This document shows, piece after piece, positions 52,124 to 60,992 of a stretch of 64,000 nt of DNA. A model generated the notes under the pieces. It saw only the letters and a program-made list of their open reading frames with translations. It searched no databases and was not told where the DNA came from. Every line of letters begins with the position of its first letter. Position 1 is the stretch's first letter. A program made the position numbers and the translations under genes. The stretch comes from an uncultured Sphingomonadaceae bacterium (lineage in GTDB: Bacteria; Pseudomonadota; Alphaproteobacteria; Sphingomonadales; Sphingomonadaceae). The stretch spans positions 186,001 to 250,000 of the forward strand of contig CANLBM010000003.1 in NCBI GenBank assembly GCA_947488845.1. Direction: 5' to 3'.

Positions 52124-53266
52124 CTAGCGGAGAGCGCGTTCTACGATCAGCGCGAAAATCTTCGATAGTTGTTCGAGGTCTTCGATCGCCACCGCTTCGT
52201 CGAGCTTGTGCATCGTCGCATTGCACAGGCCGAATTCGACCACCGGCATGATCTTGGCCAGAAAGCGCGCGTCGGAGGTGCCGCCGGAGGTCGACAATTC
52301 CGGGTCGACGCCGGTGACTTCGCGAATCGCGTCGGCCACGATGTCGGAAAACGCTCCCGGCGGGGTGAGGAACGGTTCGCCGGAAATGATCGGCTTCAGT
52401 TCGCCGCCGTGCCGCTCGACAATCTCCTTGACCATCGCGCTGAGACTTTCGCCGCTGTGGCGGTCGTTGAACCGGATCGACAGTCGTCCCTCGGCCCTGG
52501 CCGGGATGACATTATGCGCCGGATTGCCGACATGCAGGTCGGTAAATTCGATGTTGCTCGGCTGGAACCAGTCGGTCCCCTCGTCGAGCTGAAGCGAATC
52601 AATCTCGCTGAGTATCTTGCCAAGCTTGGTGATCGGATTGTCGGCATTGTGAGGATAGGCGACATGGCCCTGCATGCCGTTGACGGTGATCCACATATTG
52701 ACCGAACCGCGTCGGCCGATTTTCATCATGTCGCCCAGCCGGTTGACCGATGTAGGCTCGCCGACCAGACAGAGATCGGGCGTGATGCCGCGTTCGGCCA
52801 TCAGGTCCATGATCGCTACCGTGCCGAAACGCGCGGGCCCCTCTTCATCGCCGGTGATGATCAGGCTGATCGTGCCGAGATCGTCGGGCAGCTGTTCCAG
52901 CGCGCCGACAAAGGCCGCGATACTGCCCTTCATATCGACAGCACCGCGACCGTAGAGCAGGTCACCACGCTCTTCAGGAACGAACGGATCGGTCTGCCAG
53001 CCCTGGCCGGGCGGGACGACGTCCAGATGACCGGCGTAGGCAAAATGGCGCGAACCGGGGGCGCCGTGGCGAATGGCAAAGAGATTCTCTACCGGTCCGC
53101 CAAGCTCGGCATCTTCGGGCGCATCGCCGGCAATGAACCGCGATATCTCGAAGCCGAGCGGCGCCAGCATCGTTTCCATCTCGTCAAACACGCTTCCGGT
53201 AGCCGGAGTGATGCTGGGATGGGCGATCAATCGCTTTGCATAGTGGAGCGTATTTGTGCGGGTCAT
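52124..53266 (-). CDS. dapE: Succinyl-diaminopimelate desuccinylase
   Basis: 380 residues, M20 peptidase family. Makes LL-diaminopimelate for lysine and peptidoglycan. Zinc ligands and catalytic residues are in FAYAGHLDVVPPGQGW, GRGAVDMKGSIAAF and ITGDEEGPARFGT (catalytic Glu). SGGTSDARFLAKIMPVVEFGLCNATMHKLDE is typical of DapE. ATG 53266 is the family start; the frame to 53305 overlaps the GST gene end. Confidence 0.94.
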   Translation of the reverse strand: MTRTNTLHYAKRLIAHPSITPATGSVFDEMETMLAPLGFEISRFIAGDAPEDAELGGPVENLFAIRHGAPGSRHFAYAGHLDVVPPGQGWQTDPFVPEERGDLLYGRGAVDMKGSIAAFVGALEQLPDDLGTISLIITGDEEGPARFGTVAIMDLMAERGITPDLCLVGEPTSVNRLGDMMKIGRRGSVNMWITVNGMQGHVAYPHNADNPITKLGKILSEIDSLQLDEGTDWFQPSNIEFTDLHVGNPAHNVIPARAEGRLSIRFNDRHSGESLSAMVKEIVERHGGELKPIISGEPFLTPPGAFSDIVADAIREVTGVDPELSTSGGTSDARFLAKIMPVVEFGLCNATMHKLDEAVAIEDLEQLSKIFALIVERALR

Positions 53267-53276
53267 TGGCGGCCGA

Positions 53277-53948
53277 TCAGCTTTTTGCGTTTTCCGGTTG
53301 TTCAAGGCGTTCGATCACCCAAGGTTCTTCCTCGGCGGCTTCCATCCACTGCGCGGTCCATTCGTGATCGAGAATGGTCTGCATATAGCTGGTGGCAAAG
53401 CCGGGCAGGCGGAATCCGTATGTCTGGAAGCGCGAGACGACTGGCGCAAACATGATGTCGGCGGCGCCATAGGTGCCGAACAGAAACGGTCCGCCGCCGC
53501 CAAAGCGTGCCCGGGCCTGTGCCCACAATTCTATGATACGAGCAGCATCTGCCTTGACCTCGTCGCTCAGCGAAAGGCCTTCGTAAATTTTCCTCGTGTT
53601 CATCGGACATTGTCGGCGCAGCGCCATATAACCGGAATGCATTTCTGCGGCCATCGAGCGGGCCATGCCGCGTGCGGTCTCGTCCTTGGGCCAGAAACGG
53701 TCGCGGTGGGTCTTGTCGGCGAGCCAGTCGATAATCGCCAGACTGTCCCATACGACGGTCTCGCCATCCCATAATATCGGAACCTTGCCACCGGAGGGCG
53801 CGAAATTCTCGCTCTCGCGGACATGGTCCCAGTCATCGCCGAATAATGGTACAGTCAGTTCTTCAAAGGACAGGCCCGACTGTTTGCAGGCAAGCCAGCC
53901 GCGCATCGACCAGCTGGAATAGGCTTTGTTTCCGATTATCAGTTTCAT
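53277..53948 (-). CDS. Glutathione S-transferase family protein
   Basis: 223 residues. The thioredoxin-like N-domain begins MKLIIGNKAYSSWSMRGWLACKQSGLSFEELTVPLF with the catalytic-Ser region SSWS; GKVPILWDGETVVWDSLAIIDWLADK is the cis-Pro/GSH-binding segment. The C-terminal helical domain ends FATSYMQTILDHEWTAQWMEAAEEEPW. Substrate unknown. ATG 53948 is the family start; the longer frame adds 34 basic residues and overlaps engB. It lies ten bases upstream of dapE. Confidence 0.92.
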   Translation of the reverse strand: MKLIIGNKAYSSWSMRGWLACKQSGLSFEELTVPLFGDDWDHVRESENFAPSGGKVPILWDGETVVWDSLAIIDWLADKTHRDRFWPKDETARGMARSMAAEMHSGYMALRRQCPMNTRKIYEGLSLSDEVKADAARIIELWAQARARFGGGGPFLFGTYGAADIMFAPVVSRFQTYGFRLPGFATSYMQTILDHEWTAQWMEAAEEEPWVIERLEQPENAKS

Positions 53949-54021
53949 ATCCTGTCCCATAACCAAATATGGGAGGCTGTGTATAGAAAAGCGTCGGCGC
54001 GGAAAATAGTTTTGGGCGGAT

Positions 54022-54645
54022 CTAGCTCTGCACGGCCTCAAGCACGGCAAGGCGCAGTTCGTCGATACCCTGTTTCTTTTCCGAAGAGGTCAGCAGCAGG
54101 TCGGGATGCGCGGCAGGATGTTTCTTGGCAATCTCCGCGACTTTCGCCGCTGTGACATCCAGTTCTTCCTGCTTCACCTTGTCTGCCTTGGTCAGCACCA
54201 CACGATAGCTGACCGCTGCCTTGTCGAGCATTTCCATGACTTCTTCGTCGACCGGCTTGATGCCGTGCCGCGAATCGATGAGCACGAATGTGCGTTTGAG
54301 AACGGCGCGGCCGCGCAGATAGTCGTTGATCAGGAAGCGCCATTTCTGGACCACCTTGGGCGGTGCCTTGGCATAGCCATAGCCCGGCATGTCGCAGATA
54401 CGAAAGATCAGCGGATCGCCGATATCGAAGAAATTCAGCTCCTGGGTCCGTCCCGGCGTGTTGGACGTGCGCGCGAGACCGTTGCGATTGGTCATCGCAT
54501 TGATCAGCGACGACTTGCCGACATTGGACCGGCCGGCAAATGCGATTTCCGGGACTTTCGGGTCCGGCAGAAATTGCAGTTGCGGCGCGCTTTTCAGAAA
54601 GCTGATCGGGCCGGAGAACAGCTTCGGGTGCAGTGGGGCAGTCAT
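54022..54645 (-). CDS. engB: Ribosome biogenesis GTPase EngB/YsxC (YihA)
   Basis: 207 residues. G1 FAGRSNVGKSSLINAMTNR, G2 T in ARTSNTPGRTQELNFF, G3 CDMPGYGYAKAPP, G4 LTKADKV. It is needed for assembly of the large ribosomal subunit. It follows yidC by 110 bases, as in many proteobacteria where it belongs to the rpmH-rnpA-yidD-yidC cluster. Confidence 0.95.
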   Translation of the reverse strand: MTAPLHPKLFSGPISFLKSAPQLQFLPDPKVPEIAFAGRSNVGKSSLINAMTNRNGLARTSNTPGRTQELNFFDIGDPLIFRICDMPGYGYAKAPPKVVQKWRFLINDYLRGRAVLKRTFVLIDSRHGIKPVDEEVMEMLDKAAVSYRVVLTKADKVKQEELDVTAAKVAEIAKKHPAAHPDLLLTSSEKKQGIDELRLAVLEAVQS

Positions 54646-54755
54646 TTATTTGTCATCCTGACGATCAGAAGGCTGCACCGCAGCCGCCATCGCAACAGCA
54701 TGCGAGAGACTGCAGCGAGCGCTTCTCGCTTCCGCTGCAAGGGTCGCGGCCAGAT

Positions 54756-56615
54756 TCATGCCTCGGCCTTGTCGGCAGCGGCTTTTTTGGCTTTTTCTTC
54801 GGCTTCCTTCGCCATCATTTCCTTCATCTGGGGATGACGGGAATAGAGCCAGCTTTGCTGGGCGATGGTGAGAATATTGGACACGGTCCAGTAGAGCTGC
54901 AGACCGGCGGCAAATGGTGCCATGATGAATACCAGGATCCACGGCATGATGCTGAATATCTGTTTCTGCATCGGATCCATCGGTGCCGGATTCAGCTTGA
55001 ACTGGAAGTGCATGGTGATGCCCATCAGGATCGGCAATATGCCGACGGCCAGGAAGGTTGGCGGATCGAACGGCAACAGACCGAACAGATTGACCGGGGT
55101 CAGCGGATCGGGCGCGCTCAGATCCTTGATCCACAGGATGAACGGCTGGTGACGCATTTCGATCGACAGCATCAGCACCTTGTAAAGCGCGAAGAAGATC
55201 GGAATCTGCAGGAAGATGGGAAGGCAGCCCGCGAGCGGATTGACCTTCTCGTCCTTGTACAGCTTCATGATTTCCTGCTGTTGCTGTTGCTTGTCGTCTT
55301 TATGCTTCTCCTGGATGGCCTTCATTTTCGGCTGGACCGCGCGCATCTGGGCCATCGATTTGAATTGTTTCTGCGCTATCGGGAACATGATCCCGCGGAC
55401 GACGAAGGTCATCAGGATGATTGCCACACCGAAGTTGCCGACCAGCTGGAACAGCCAGTTGAGCAGGTAGAAAAGCGGCTTTTCGAACCAGTAGAACCAG
55501 CCCCAGTCAATCGCCCGGTCGAGATTCCTGATATTATATTCGGATTCGTATCTTTCGAGAATCGCGTTTTCCTTGGCGCCGGCAAAAAGACGGGTGGTGG
55601 TGCTCAACTGCTTGCCGGGCTCGATGATCTGGGCGCTTTTCTTCGCAATTTCGGCCTGGAAAATGTCCCCGCCGCCGGAGCGGAATTTCGCGTCGACTTG
55701 CGAAATATTGTCAGGGATTAAAGCGCCCAGCCAATATTTGTCGGTAAAGCCCAGCCAGCTGACTTCCGTGTCATAGGCATTGGTTCCGGCAACCGCAGAT
55801 GTACCGAACATCCGCGAGAAGAAGTCAGGCTCTTCACCGGCGAGATTTTCATAGTCCACGTCGTAATTGGCCGCGCCTTCATAGACGCCGACCGGACCGG
55901 AGTGGATGGTCCATGTACTGGCTTCGTTGGCAGGAATATTGTCCAGATCCCGTTTGCGGTTGATCAGGCCATAGGGCTTGAGCGCAATTGCATTTTCGCC
56001 GCGATTGGTGATGTTCTGTTCTGCGGTGATCAGATAATCCGCGTCGATTGACAGCTTGATCGCATAGGTCTGACCGGTCTCGTTGGACCAGCTCAGGGTT
56101 ACCGGCGTCTCGGGAGTCAATTTGCTCTGGTCGGCCGACCAGATTGTATTGTCGTCGGGGACAGCAACGCCGCCGCCCGCCCAGCCGAAGCGGCTGAAAT
56201 AGGCGTCCTGGGTCCCGGAAGGCGAAAAGAGCCGGACCGATGCGCTATTCTTGCCCATATCAACCGTGTGATCGGTCAGCGTGAGATCATCGATCCGCCC
56301 GCCTTTGAGGTTGATAGAGCCCTTGAGCCGCGGTGTATCGATCAGGACGCGCGGATTTTCCCGCAATATTGTCGCGAGGGGCCGGATCTTGTCCGAAACG
56401 GCGCCGGTGCTAATATCGCTGCTGCCAGTGACAGAGCCGACCACAGGGGGCATTGAATCGCCCGGGACCTGATCGGTCGCCGGAACGTCAGCCTGTTCCA
56501 CGATCTCGTTCTTGTTGGCCATGTCCGGGAAAAACTGTTCCATCAGCATCGGCCAGCCAAAAAGGATGATTCCGGTGAGCAGCACCGCCATGATTATATT
56601 GCGTTTATCGTCCAC
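54756..56615 (-). CDS. yidC: Membrane protein insertase YidC
   Basis: 619 residues. An N-terminal membrane anchor (IIMAVLLTGIILFGWPMLMEQFF) is followed by a ~300-residue periplasmic domain, then the insertase core of five helices: FWYWFEKPLFYLLNWLFQLVGNFGVAIILMTFVVRGIMFPIAQKQFKSMAQMRAVQPKMK, NPLAGCLPIFLQIPIFFALYKVL, and the end AAGLQLYWTVSNILTIAQQSWL. It inserts inner-membrane proteins alone or with Sec. GTG start. yidD lies 54 bases upstream; a Lys-rich tail suits ribosome docking. Confidence 0.96.
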   Translation of the reverse strand: MDDKRNIIMAVLLTGIILFGWPMLMEQFFPDMANKNEIVEQADVPATDQVPGDSMPPVVGSVTGSSDISTGAVSDKIRPLATILRENPRVLIDTPRLKGSINLKGGRIDDLTLTDHTVDMGKNSASVRLFSPSGTQDAYFSRFGWAGGGVAVPDDNTIWSADQSKLTPETPVTLSWSNETGQTYAIKLSIDADYLITAEQNITNRGENAIALKPYGLINRKRDLDNIPANEASTWTIHSGPVGVYEGAANYDVDYENLAGEEPDFFSRMFGTSAVAGTNAYDTEVSWLGFTDKYWLGALIPDNISQVDAKFRSGGGDIFQAEIAKKSAQIIEPGKQLSTTTRLFAGAKENAILERYESEYNIRNLDRAIDWGWFYWFEKPLFYLLNWLFQLVGNFGVAIILMTFVVRGIMFPIAQKQFKSMAQMRAVQPKMKAIQEKHKDDKQQQQQEIMKLYKDEKVNPLAGCLPIFLQIPIFFALYKVLMLSIEMRHQPFILWIKDLSAPDPLTPVNLFGLLPFDPPTFLAVGILPILMGITMHFQFKLNPAPMDPMQKQIFSIMPWILVFIMAPFAAGLQLYWTVSNILTIAQQSWLYSRHPQMKEMMAKEAEEKAKKAAADKAEA

Positions 56616-56669
56616 TATGTCGTCCTGCTTTCGGCCATTTGTTGCAAATAGATTTGGTGTATGAGGCTA

Positions 56670-56882
56670 TCAAGGCACCGGGTCGTAACCCGAGCTTCCC
56701 CAAGGATGGCAGCGCAATAGCCGTTTAGCCCCTAACCAGCCACCCCTAATTGCACCATGTTTCTCGATCGCTTCAATCGCGTAACTGCTGCAGGTCGGCT
56801 GGTAGCGACAAGTCGGAGGCAATATCCGCGACGGGCCCCATTGCCAGCAGCGCACGAAGAAGATGAGGATCGCCCTGAACAT
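56670..56882 (-). CDS. yidD: Membrane protein insertion efficiency factor YidD
   Basis: 70 residues. [46 protein letters not shown] is the full YidD signature with three conserved cysteines. It aids YidC insertion at the inner membrane. The ATG lies two bases after the rnpA stop, so the two are translationally coupled. Confidence 0.95.
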   Translation of the reverse strand: MFRAILIFFVRCWQWGPSRILPPTCRYQPTCSSYAIEAIEKHGAIRGGWLGAKRLLRCHPWGSSGYDPVP

Positions 56883-56884
56883 CG

Positions 56885-57226
56885 CTAGCCGAGCTTTTTC
56901 GCCAGATATTTCAGGCCCTTTTCGAGCTCTGCCTTCATCGTCGCAAAATCCGCTTCGGTATTGGCTTTGCGGCCGATCATGACGTGATCGACGCCGGCGA
57001 TGCCGTCGCGGGGAAGGGTCGCTGCGAGCAAGGCCCGAAAGCGGCGCTTCATCCGGTTGCGGGCAACGGCATTGCCGATTTTCTTGGTGACCGTGATGCC
57101 CTGGCGGATCGTCTCTGCCGGAATCGGGTGGTCGCTGCGGCGGCGGTGCGCGAGCAGAACAAAATCGGGGGTGAGGTATCGCTTGCCGCGATTGGCAGCG
57201 AGAAAATCCGCGCGTTTGCGAATCAC
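56885..57226 (-). CDS. rnpA: Ribonuclease P protein component
   Basis: About 113 residues from GTG 57226. The RNase P protein binds the catalytic RNA and the tRNA leader. Recognised by [25 protein letters not shown] and [25 protein letters not shown], whose RNR-like [15 protein letters not shown] is the family signature. The frame stays open upstream to an ATG at 57430, which lies inside rpmH in another phase. GTG 57226 gives the normal length, but GAG touches the start and leaves a weak ribosome site, so the true start is uncertain. Between rpmH and yidD. Confidence 0.85.
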   Translation of the reverse strand: MIRKRADFLAANRGKRYLTPDFVLLAHRRRSDHPIPAETIRQGITVTKKIGNAVARNRMKRRFRALLAATLPRDGIAGVDHVMIGRKANTEADFATMKAELEKGLKYLAKKLG

Positions 57227-57341
57227 CTCGACTGTCCGATTAGAATCGGCAGAGGCCGAATCGGTAGCAGGATGCTTCGAATCCAGATTGTCTAGCGATG
57301 AAGGTGCAGCGGCGGTCGCAGCACTGACAGTCGCGCTGGAA

Positions 57342-57476
57342 TTAGGCAGAGAGCTTTTGACGGCCACGAGCGCGGCGGGCAGCCAATACTTTGCGGCCTC
57401 CGACGGTGGCCTTGCGGGCGCGGAAACCATGGCGCCGTTTGCGGACCAGGCGGCTTGGTTGAAATGTACGCTTCAT
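57342..57476 (-). CDS. rpmH: 50S ribosomal protein L34
   Basis: 44 residues, [18 protein letters not shown] to [11 protein letters not shown]. Clear L34: very basic, ending near the usual KLSA. It lies in a frame different from rnpA, which stays open across it. AGGA lies eight bases before the ATG. A promoter and a hairpin with a T-run lie upstream (57505-57575). First gene of the rpmH-rnpA-yidD-yidC-engB run. Confidence 0.96.
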   Translation of the reverse strand: MKRTFQPSRLVRKRRHGFRARKATVGGRKVLAARRARGRQKLSA

Positions 57477-57504
57477 CGCGGTTATCCTACGTCAAAATTT
57501 CAAT

Positions 57505-57532
57505 AAAAAAGGGCCGTCAAAAACTGCGGCCG
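57505..57532 (-). terminator. Hairpin with T-run in the rpmH leader
   Basis: On the minus strand GGCCG (57532-57527 side) pairs with CGGCC (57516-57512) around CAGTTTTTGA, followed by C and six T. It lies ~29 bases before the rpmH ATG and just after the predicted -10. It can end the upstream PGPGW-like transcript, or act as an attenuator of the rpmH operon. The stem is only five pairs, so strength is modest. Confidence 0.6.
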
Positions 57533-57546
57533 ATACGTTGTGGCTG

Positions 57547-57575
57547 CGATTAGGCAGGCAGGCGCTGAAAGTCAA
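57547..57575 (-). promoter_or_regulatory. rpmH: Predicted sigma-70 promoter of the rpmH operon
   Basis: On the minus strand TTGACT (57575-57570), exactly 17 bases, then TAATCG (57552-57547). The expected start of transcription is near 57540, ~65 bases before the rpmH ATG. The hairpin with T-run at 57505-57532 would be the first structure in the message. Confidence 0.6.
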
Positions 57576-57584
57576 GCGTTTGCG

Positions 57585-57923
57585 CTAGACTTTCTTGTCC
57601 CGATTGCCGGTTTTGACCTTGCCGAAAATGGGCAGTTCAAAATCCTCGGGAAGCGCCTTGTGGTGCCGTCTGCGCATGGCCCAGTCGGTCCATTTGCCAT
57701 AATGGGGGAATCGCCGTTTGAAATCGACATAGCGCTTTTTGGCCCAGCGCGAATTTTGCAGGACCAGCGCCAGACCGATCGGAAAAACGATGATGAAGCC
57801 GGGACCGGGAATCGCACCGATGATCGGTGAAACCAGAATCAACATGAATCCGATAACCGCGAGGGCGAATCGCGATCCCGATGTATATTTCCAGCGTTTC
57901 TTCGTCGGTTCGTCGTTCATCAC
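57585..57923 (-). CDS. PGPGW-like small membrane protein
   Basis: 112 residues. A hydrophobic segment FALAVIGFMLILVSPIIGAIPGPGFIIVFPIGLALVLQ contains the IPGPG turn between two membrane helices, similar to the PGPGW family of putative membrane proteins. A basic C-terminal region (RWAKKRYVDFKRRFPHYGKWTDWAMRRRHHKALP) follows. Function unknown. ATG 57923 or the next codon. It stands alone between the COG3904-like gene and rpmH. Confidence 0.75.
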   Translation of the reverse strand: MMNDEPTKKRWKYTSGSRFALAVIGFMLILVSPIIGAIPGPGFIIVFPIGLALVLQNSRWAKKRYVDFKRRFPHYGKWTDWAMRRRHHKALPEDFELPIFGKVKTGNRDKKV

Positions 57924-58042
57924 ATTCCAATTGGTGCTTCGGGACCAGACTCACAAGTCTTGCCGGTATAACTAAAGCGCGCGGATGTGATTATCGTTCC
58001 GTCATATGGATAAAGCATGAACGCATGGTCGGGCGGAAGGCT

Positions 58043-58762
58043 CTAGTGGACGAGCTGAAAGCGGGCCATGTCGTTGCGGGACAGGCGCAACTGCTCCGAA
58101 AATGGTACGCTGTTGGTGAGAGCGTAAAATGCTCTCGCGGTGGGAGCCGATACGCCCATTTCCTGATAATAATCGAGATATTCGGCGTGGACCGGATCGC
58201 TGGCCGGATAGTCATTCGCTTCCCGTCCGTCTTCGTCCATCCAGCTGTGTACGATGAATTCCGCATCCGGATGGGCTGTTCGCCGGACCCCGGCGAGAAA
58301 AAGTTCCACTGCACCGGAACGAACCGAGCCGTTGGCCGGCACATGGGTGCTGATTCCCGCACGGCGGATCATTCTGGCAAGTTCGAGATTGGCTTCCTCG
58401 TCGACCGAACCGTCGCAATCTCGCATTTCGATCCGCCTGATTCCGGGATATTGATCCAGCATCTGGCGAAAGACCGCCGGGGTATAGCTATCCACGGTTC
58501 CGGTCATGACCACCAGATCCGGCGCGACCACATGGAATGGACCATATTGGGCAAAGGCGCTGGACGATGACGCCTGCAACGGCGCTGGTTCGAATATGTC
58601 ATATTCCAGCGTCTCGACCGTCTCGGTAACCACATAGCTGCTGGCGCTATGGGCCGCGTTGGCCGGCAGCACCAAAAATGCCACGAGCAGGAAGACGCTT
58701 GCAAAAAATCCGCCCGCATTGCGGCTGTTGCCCGTTGGTACTGATTGGTTACACCATTTCAT
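58043..58762 (-). CDS. Exported ClpP-like (COG3904) protein
   Basis: 239 residues. Signal peptide or anchor GGFFASVFLLVAFLVLPANAAHS. The body has the crotonase/ClpP-like layout: a short beta region, RIEMRDCDGSVDEEANLELARMIRRAGISTHVPANGSVRSGAVELFLAGVRRTAHPDAEFIVHSWMDEDG. The NGSVRSGA serine and the following HSW are where ClpP-like relatives place Ser and His. Such periplasmic proteins are common in sphingomonads and have no proven substrate. Convergent with nothing close; divergent from the comM-like gene. Confidence 0.72.
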   Translation of the reverse strand: MKWCNQSVPTGNSRNAGGFFASVFLLVAFLVLPANAAHSASSYVVTETVETLEYDIFEPAPLQASSSSAFAQYGPFHVVAPDLVVMTGTVDSYTPAVFRQMLDQYPGIRRIEMRDCDGSVDEEANLELARMIRRAGISTHVPANGSVRSGAVELFLAGVRRTAHPDAEFIVHSWMDEDGREANDYPASDPVHAEYLDYYQEMGVSAPTARAFYALTNSVPFSEQLRLSRNDMARFQLVH

Positions 58763-58942
58763 GCTACGTTATTAGTGTCCCGGCGCTTGCCAAAGCGTAA
58801 GGGCGTGTGGTTGCGAGAATATTAACCGCCTCTTGCCCGCGACTTTCCAGGAGTTTTGACGGTTGCGGCCAAGTGGCGGTTGACGCTCGACTCCATCTCA
58901 GCTCGCCGCCACTATTCCGGGCATGAAATTGGGGCGACTGTA

Positions 58943-60451
58943 ATGGTGGCGCTGGTTCAGACAGTGGCGTATCTCGGACTGGAAGCGCGGGGCGTTGAAG
59001 TGCAATGTCAGGTTGCGCCGGGATTGCCTGCGTTCAACGTCGTAGGCCTGCCGGACAAGGCGGTCGCAGAAAGCCGCGAGCGGGTGCGCGCCGCGATTGC
59101 GGCGATGGGCCTTTCGCTGCCGCCGAAGCGGATAACGGTCAACCTGTCGCCCGCCGATCTGCCGAAAGCCGGTTCCCATTATGACTTGCCGATTGCACTG
59201 GCCTTGCTGGGGGCGATGAACATTGTCGATGCCGAGACTCTGGCGAGCTATATTGTCGTCGGGGAATTGTCACTCGATGGTCGATTGGCGGTTACGCCGG
59301 GCGTCCTGCTGGCAGCGCTCCATGCATCGGGTGAAGATCTGGGTTTGATATGTCCTGCGTTGCAGGGTTCGGAAGCCGCCTGGGCCGGTGATGTCGAGGT
59401 CCTGGCACCCACCAACCTGCTGGCGCTGCTCAATCATTTCAAGGGGCAGTCGATATTGACGCCGCCGGAAACCGGTGCCGCGCCCGAACCGGATTATGGG
59501 CCGGATCTCAAGGATGTGAAAGGACAGGAAACCGCGAAACGGGCTTTGGAGATTGCTGCGGCTGGCGGACATAATCTGTTGATGAACGGTCCGCCGGGGT
59601 CGGGCAAGTCGCTGCTGGCATCCTGTTTGCCAGGCATATTGCCGCCCTTGTCGCCATCCGAAGCGCTGGAAGTGTCGATGGTGGCTTCTGTCGCCGGTAC
59701 GTTGGAGGGCGGGCAGATGTCCCGGCAACGCCCGTTCCGTGCACCGCATCACAGCGCCTCGATGGCGGCGCTGGTCGGCGGGGGGCTGAAGGTTCGCCCC
59801 GGTGAAGTCAGCATGGCGCATCTCGGCGTGCTGTTCCTCGACGAACTGCCCGAGTTCCAGAGAGCGGTGCTTGATTCGCTGCGGCAACCGCTCGAGACCG
59901 GGGAAGTCAGCGTGGCGCGCGCCAATGCGCATGTCACCTTTCCGGCTCGCGTGCAGATGGTCGCGGCGATGAATCCATGTCGCTGCGGGCATTTGGGAGA
60001 CGCTGCACTCGCCTGTTCACGGGCACCAAGATGCGCCGCCGACTATCAGGCGAAAGTTTCAGGTCCGCTGCTCGACCGCATTGATCTTCATATCGAGGTC
60101 GAGGCTTTGTCCGCTGCCGATCTCACCATGCCGCCGCCGGCGGAAAATTCGGAGATGGTGGCGCAGCGGGTCGCCAGGGCAAGGTCGGTCCAGCGGCAGC
60201 GCTACGCCGATCTCGACGCGCGGACCAATACGGAAATAGATGGTGACGCGCTGGAGATATATGCCACGCCCGATGAGCCCGATCGTAAACTGCTGGCACA
60301 GGCCGCGGAAGCGATGCGGCTGTCGGCGCGCGGCTATACGCGGGTTTTACGGGTGGCACGGACGATCGCTGATTTGGCCGGCGCAGACGGAGTCGGGCGG
60401 ATTCATGTGGCGGAAGCGCTCAGCTATAGGCGCCATGCCCCCCGCAATTAG
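58943..60451 (+). CDS. YifB/ComM-family Mg-chelatase-like AAA ATPase
   Basis: 502 residues. N-terminal Lon-protease-like domain VALVQTVAYLGLEARGVEVQCQVAPGLPAFNVVGLPDKAVAESRERVRAAI, then the Mg-chelatase AAA domain with Walker A LLMNGPPGSGKSLLASCLPG, Walker B VLFLDELPEFQRAVLDSLRQPLE and sensor RVQMVAAMNPCRCGHLG. The last has four cysteines in MNPCRCGHLGDAALACSRAPRC. ComM is a branch-migration helicase in natural transformation. ATG 58943 starts the domain; the frame to 58856 adds 29 residues. Confidence 0.92.
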   Translation: MVALVQTVAYLGLEARGVEVQCQVAPGLPAFNVVGLPDKAVAESRERVRAAIAAMGLSLPPKRITVNLSPADLPKAGSHYDLPIALALLGAMNIVDAETLASYIVVGELSLDGRLAVTPGVLLAALHASGEDLGLICPALQGSEAAWAGDVEVLAPTNLLALLNHFKGQSILTPPETGAAPEPDYGPDLKDVKGQETAKRALEIAAAGGHNLLMNGPPGSGKSLLASCLPGILPPLSPSEALEVSMVASVAGTLEGGQMSRQRPFRAPHHSASMAALVGGGLKVRPGEVSMAHLGVLFLDELPEFQRAVLDSLRQPLETGEVSVARANAHVTFPARVQMVAAMNPCRCGHLGDAALACSRAPRCAADYQAKVSGPLLDRIDLHIEVEALSAADLTMPPPAENSEMVAQRVARARSVQRQRYADLDARTNTEIDGDALEIYATPDEPDRKLLAQAAEAMRLSARGYTRVLRVARTIADLAGADGVGRIHVAEALSYRRHAPRN

Positions 60452-60497
60452 CTTGAGGATGAGCGGCGATCAGTGTTGATGGCGCACAACAGCAGAA

Positions 60498-60992
60498 TCA
60501 AGCGGCCTTGTCGCCATCGGTCAGCTCCAGCGGGATAGCCATTTCGCTTTTGTTCAACGTCGTTTTTGCGAGATTTGGCGCCTGGTTGCTGCGGTGCTTG
60601 AATTTGCCGTCGACATGGCCACCCTGTTCGATGGTCACATTTTCATAAGTGACGTCACCGCCGATGCGGGCGGTGGAGGCGATGGCAAGATCGCCGGCGT
60701 CGATCGACCCCTCGACAGAACCCGACAGGCTGGCGTTCTGGGCGATGATCGCGCCCTTGATCTTGCTCGACGGACCCTGGACGAGCGACAGGCATTTTAC
60801 ATCGCCGATCACTTCCCCGTCGATATGAAGATCGACCTTCGATTCGATATTGCCGGTAATAGTGATCCCGTCACCGATGATCGAGAAACTTGATCCGCTG
60901 CTGCCGTTGCTTCTAGCCACGGCTGGAGCCTGACTCGGCGCGCTTTGGCGAGTTGGCACGCTGTCGTGCGATGGCTTTGACCTTGAGAACAT
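60498..60992 (-). CDS. Bactofilin
   Basis: 164 residues. Polymer-forming cytoskeletal protein with a right-handed beta-helix: FSIIGDGITITGNIESKVDLHIDGEVIGDVKCLSLVQGPSSKIKGAIIAQNASLSGSVEGSIDAGDLAIASTARIGGDVTYENVTIEQGGHVDGKFKHR. Disordered Ser-rich N- and C-tails. It often localises cell-wall enzymes. Its first 80 bases overlap the 3' end of the M23 gene in another frame, which couples the two products. Confidence 0.93.
   Translation of the reverse strand: MFSRSKPSHDSVPTRQSAPSQAPAVARSNGSSGSSFSIIGDGITITGNIESKVDLHIDGEVIGDVKCLSLVQGPSSKIKGAIIAQNASLSGSVEGSIDAGDLAIASTARIGGDVTYENVTIEQGGHVDGKFKHRSNQAPNLAKTTLNKSEMAIPLELTDGDKAA

Noticed and set aside
52169..53455. 428-residue open frame opposite dapE
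   Set aside because: Shadow of dapE: no motif, and the dapE active-site residues are intact on the other strand.
54022..57575. Replication origin next to rpmH-rnpA-yidC
   Set aside because: In gammaproteobacteria this cluster flanks oriC, but here no dnaA, parAB or DnaA-box cluster is visible, and in alphaproteobacteria the link is often lost.
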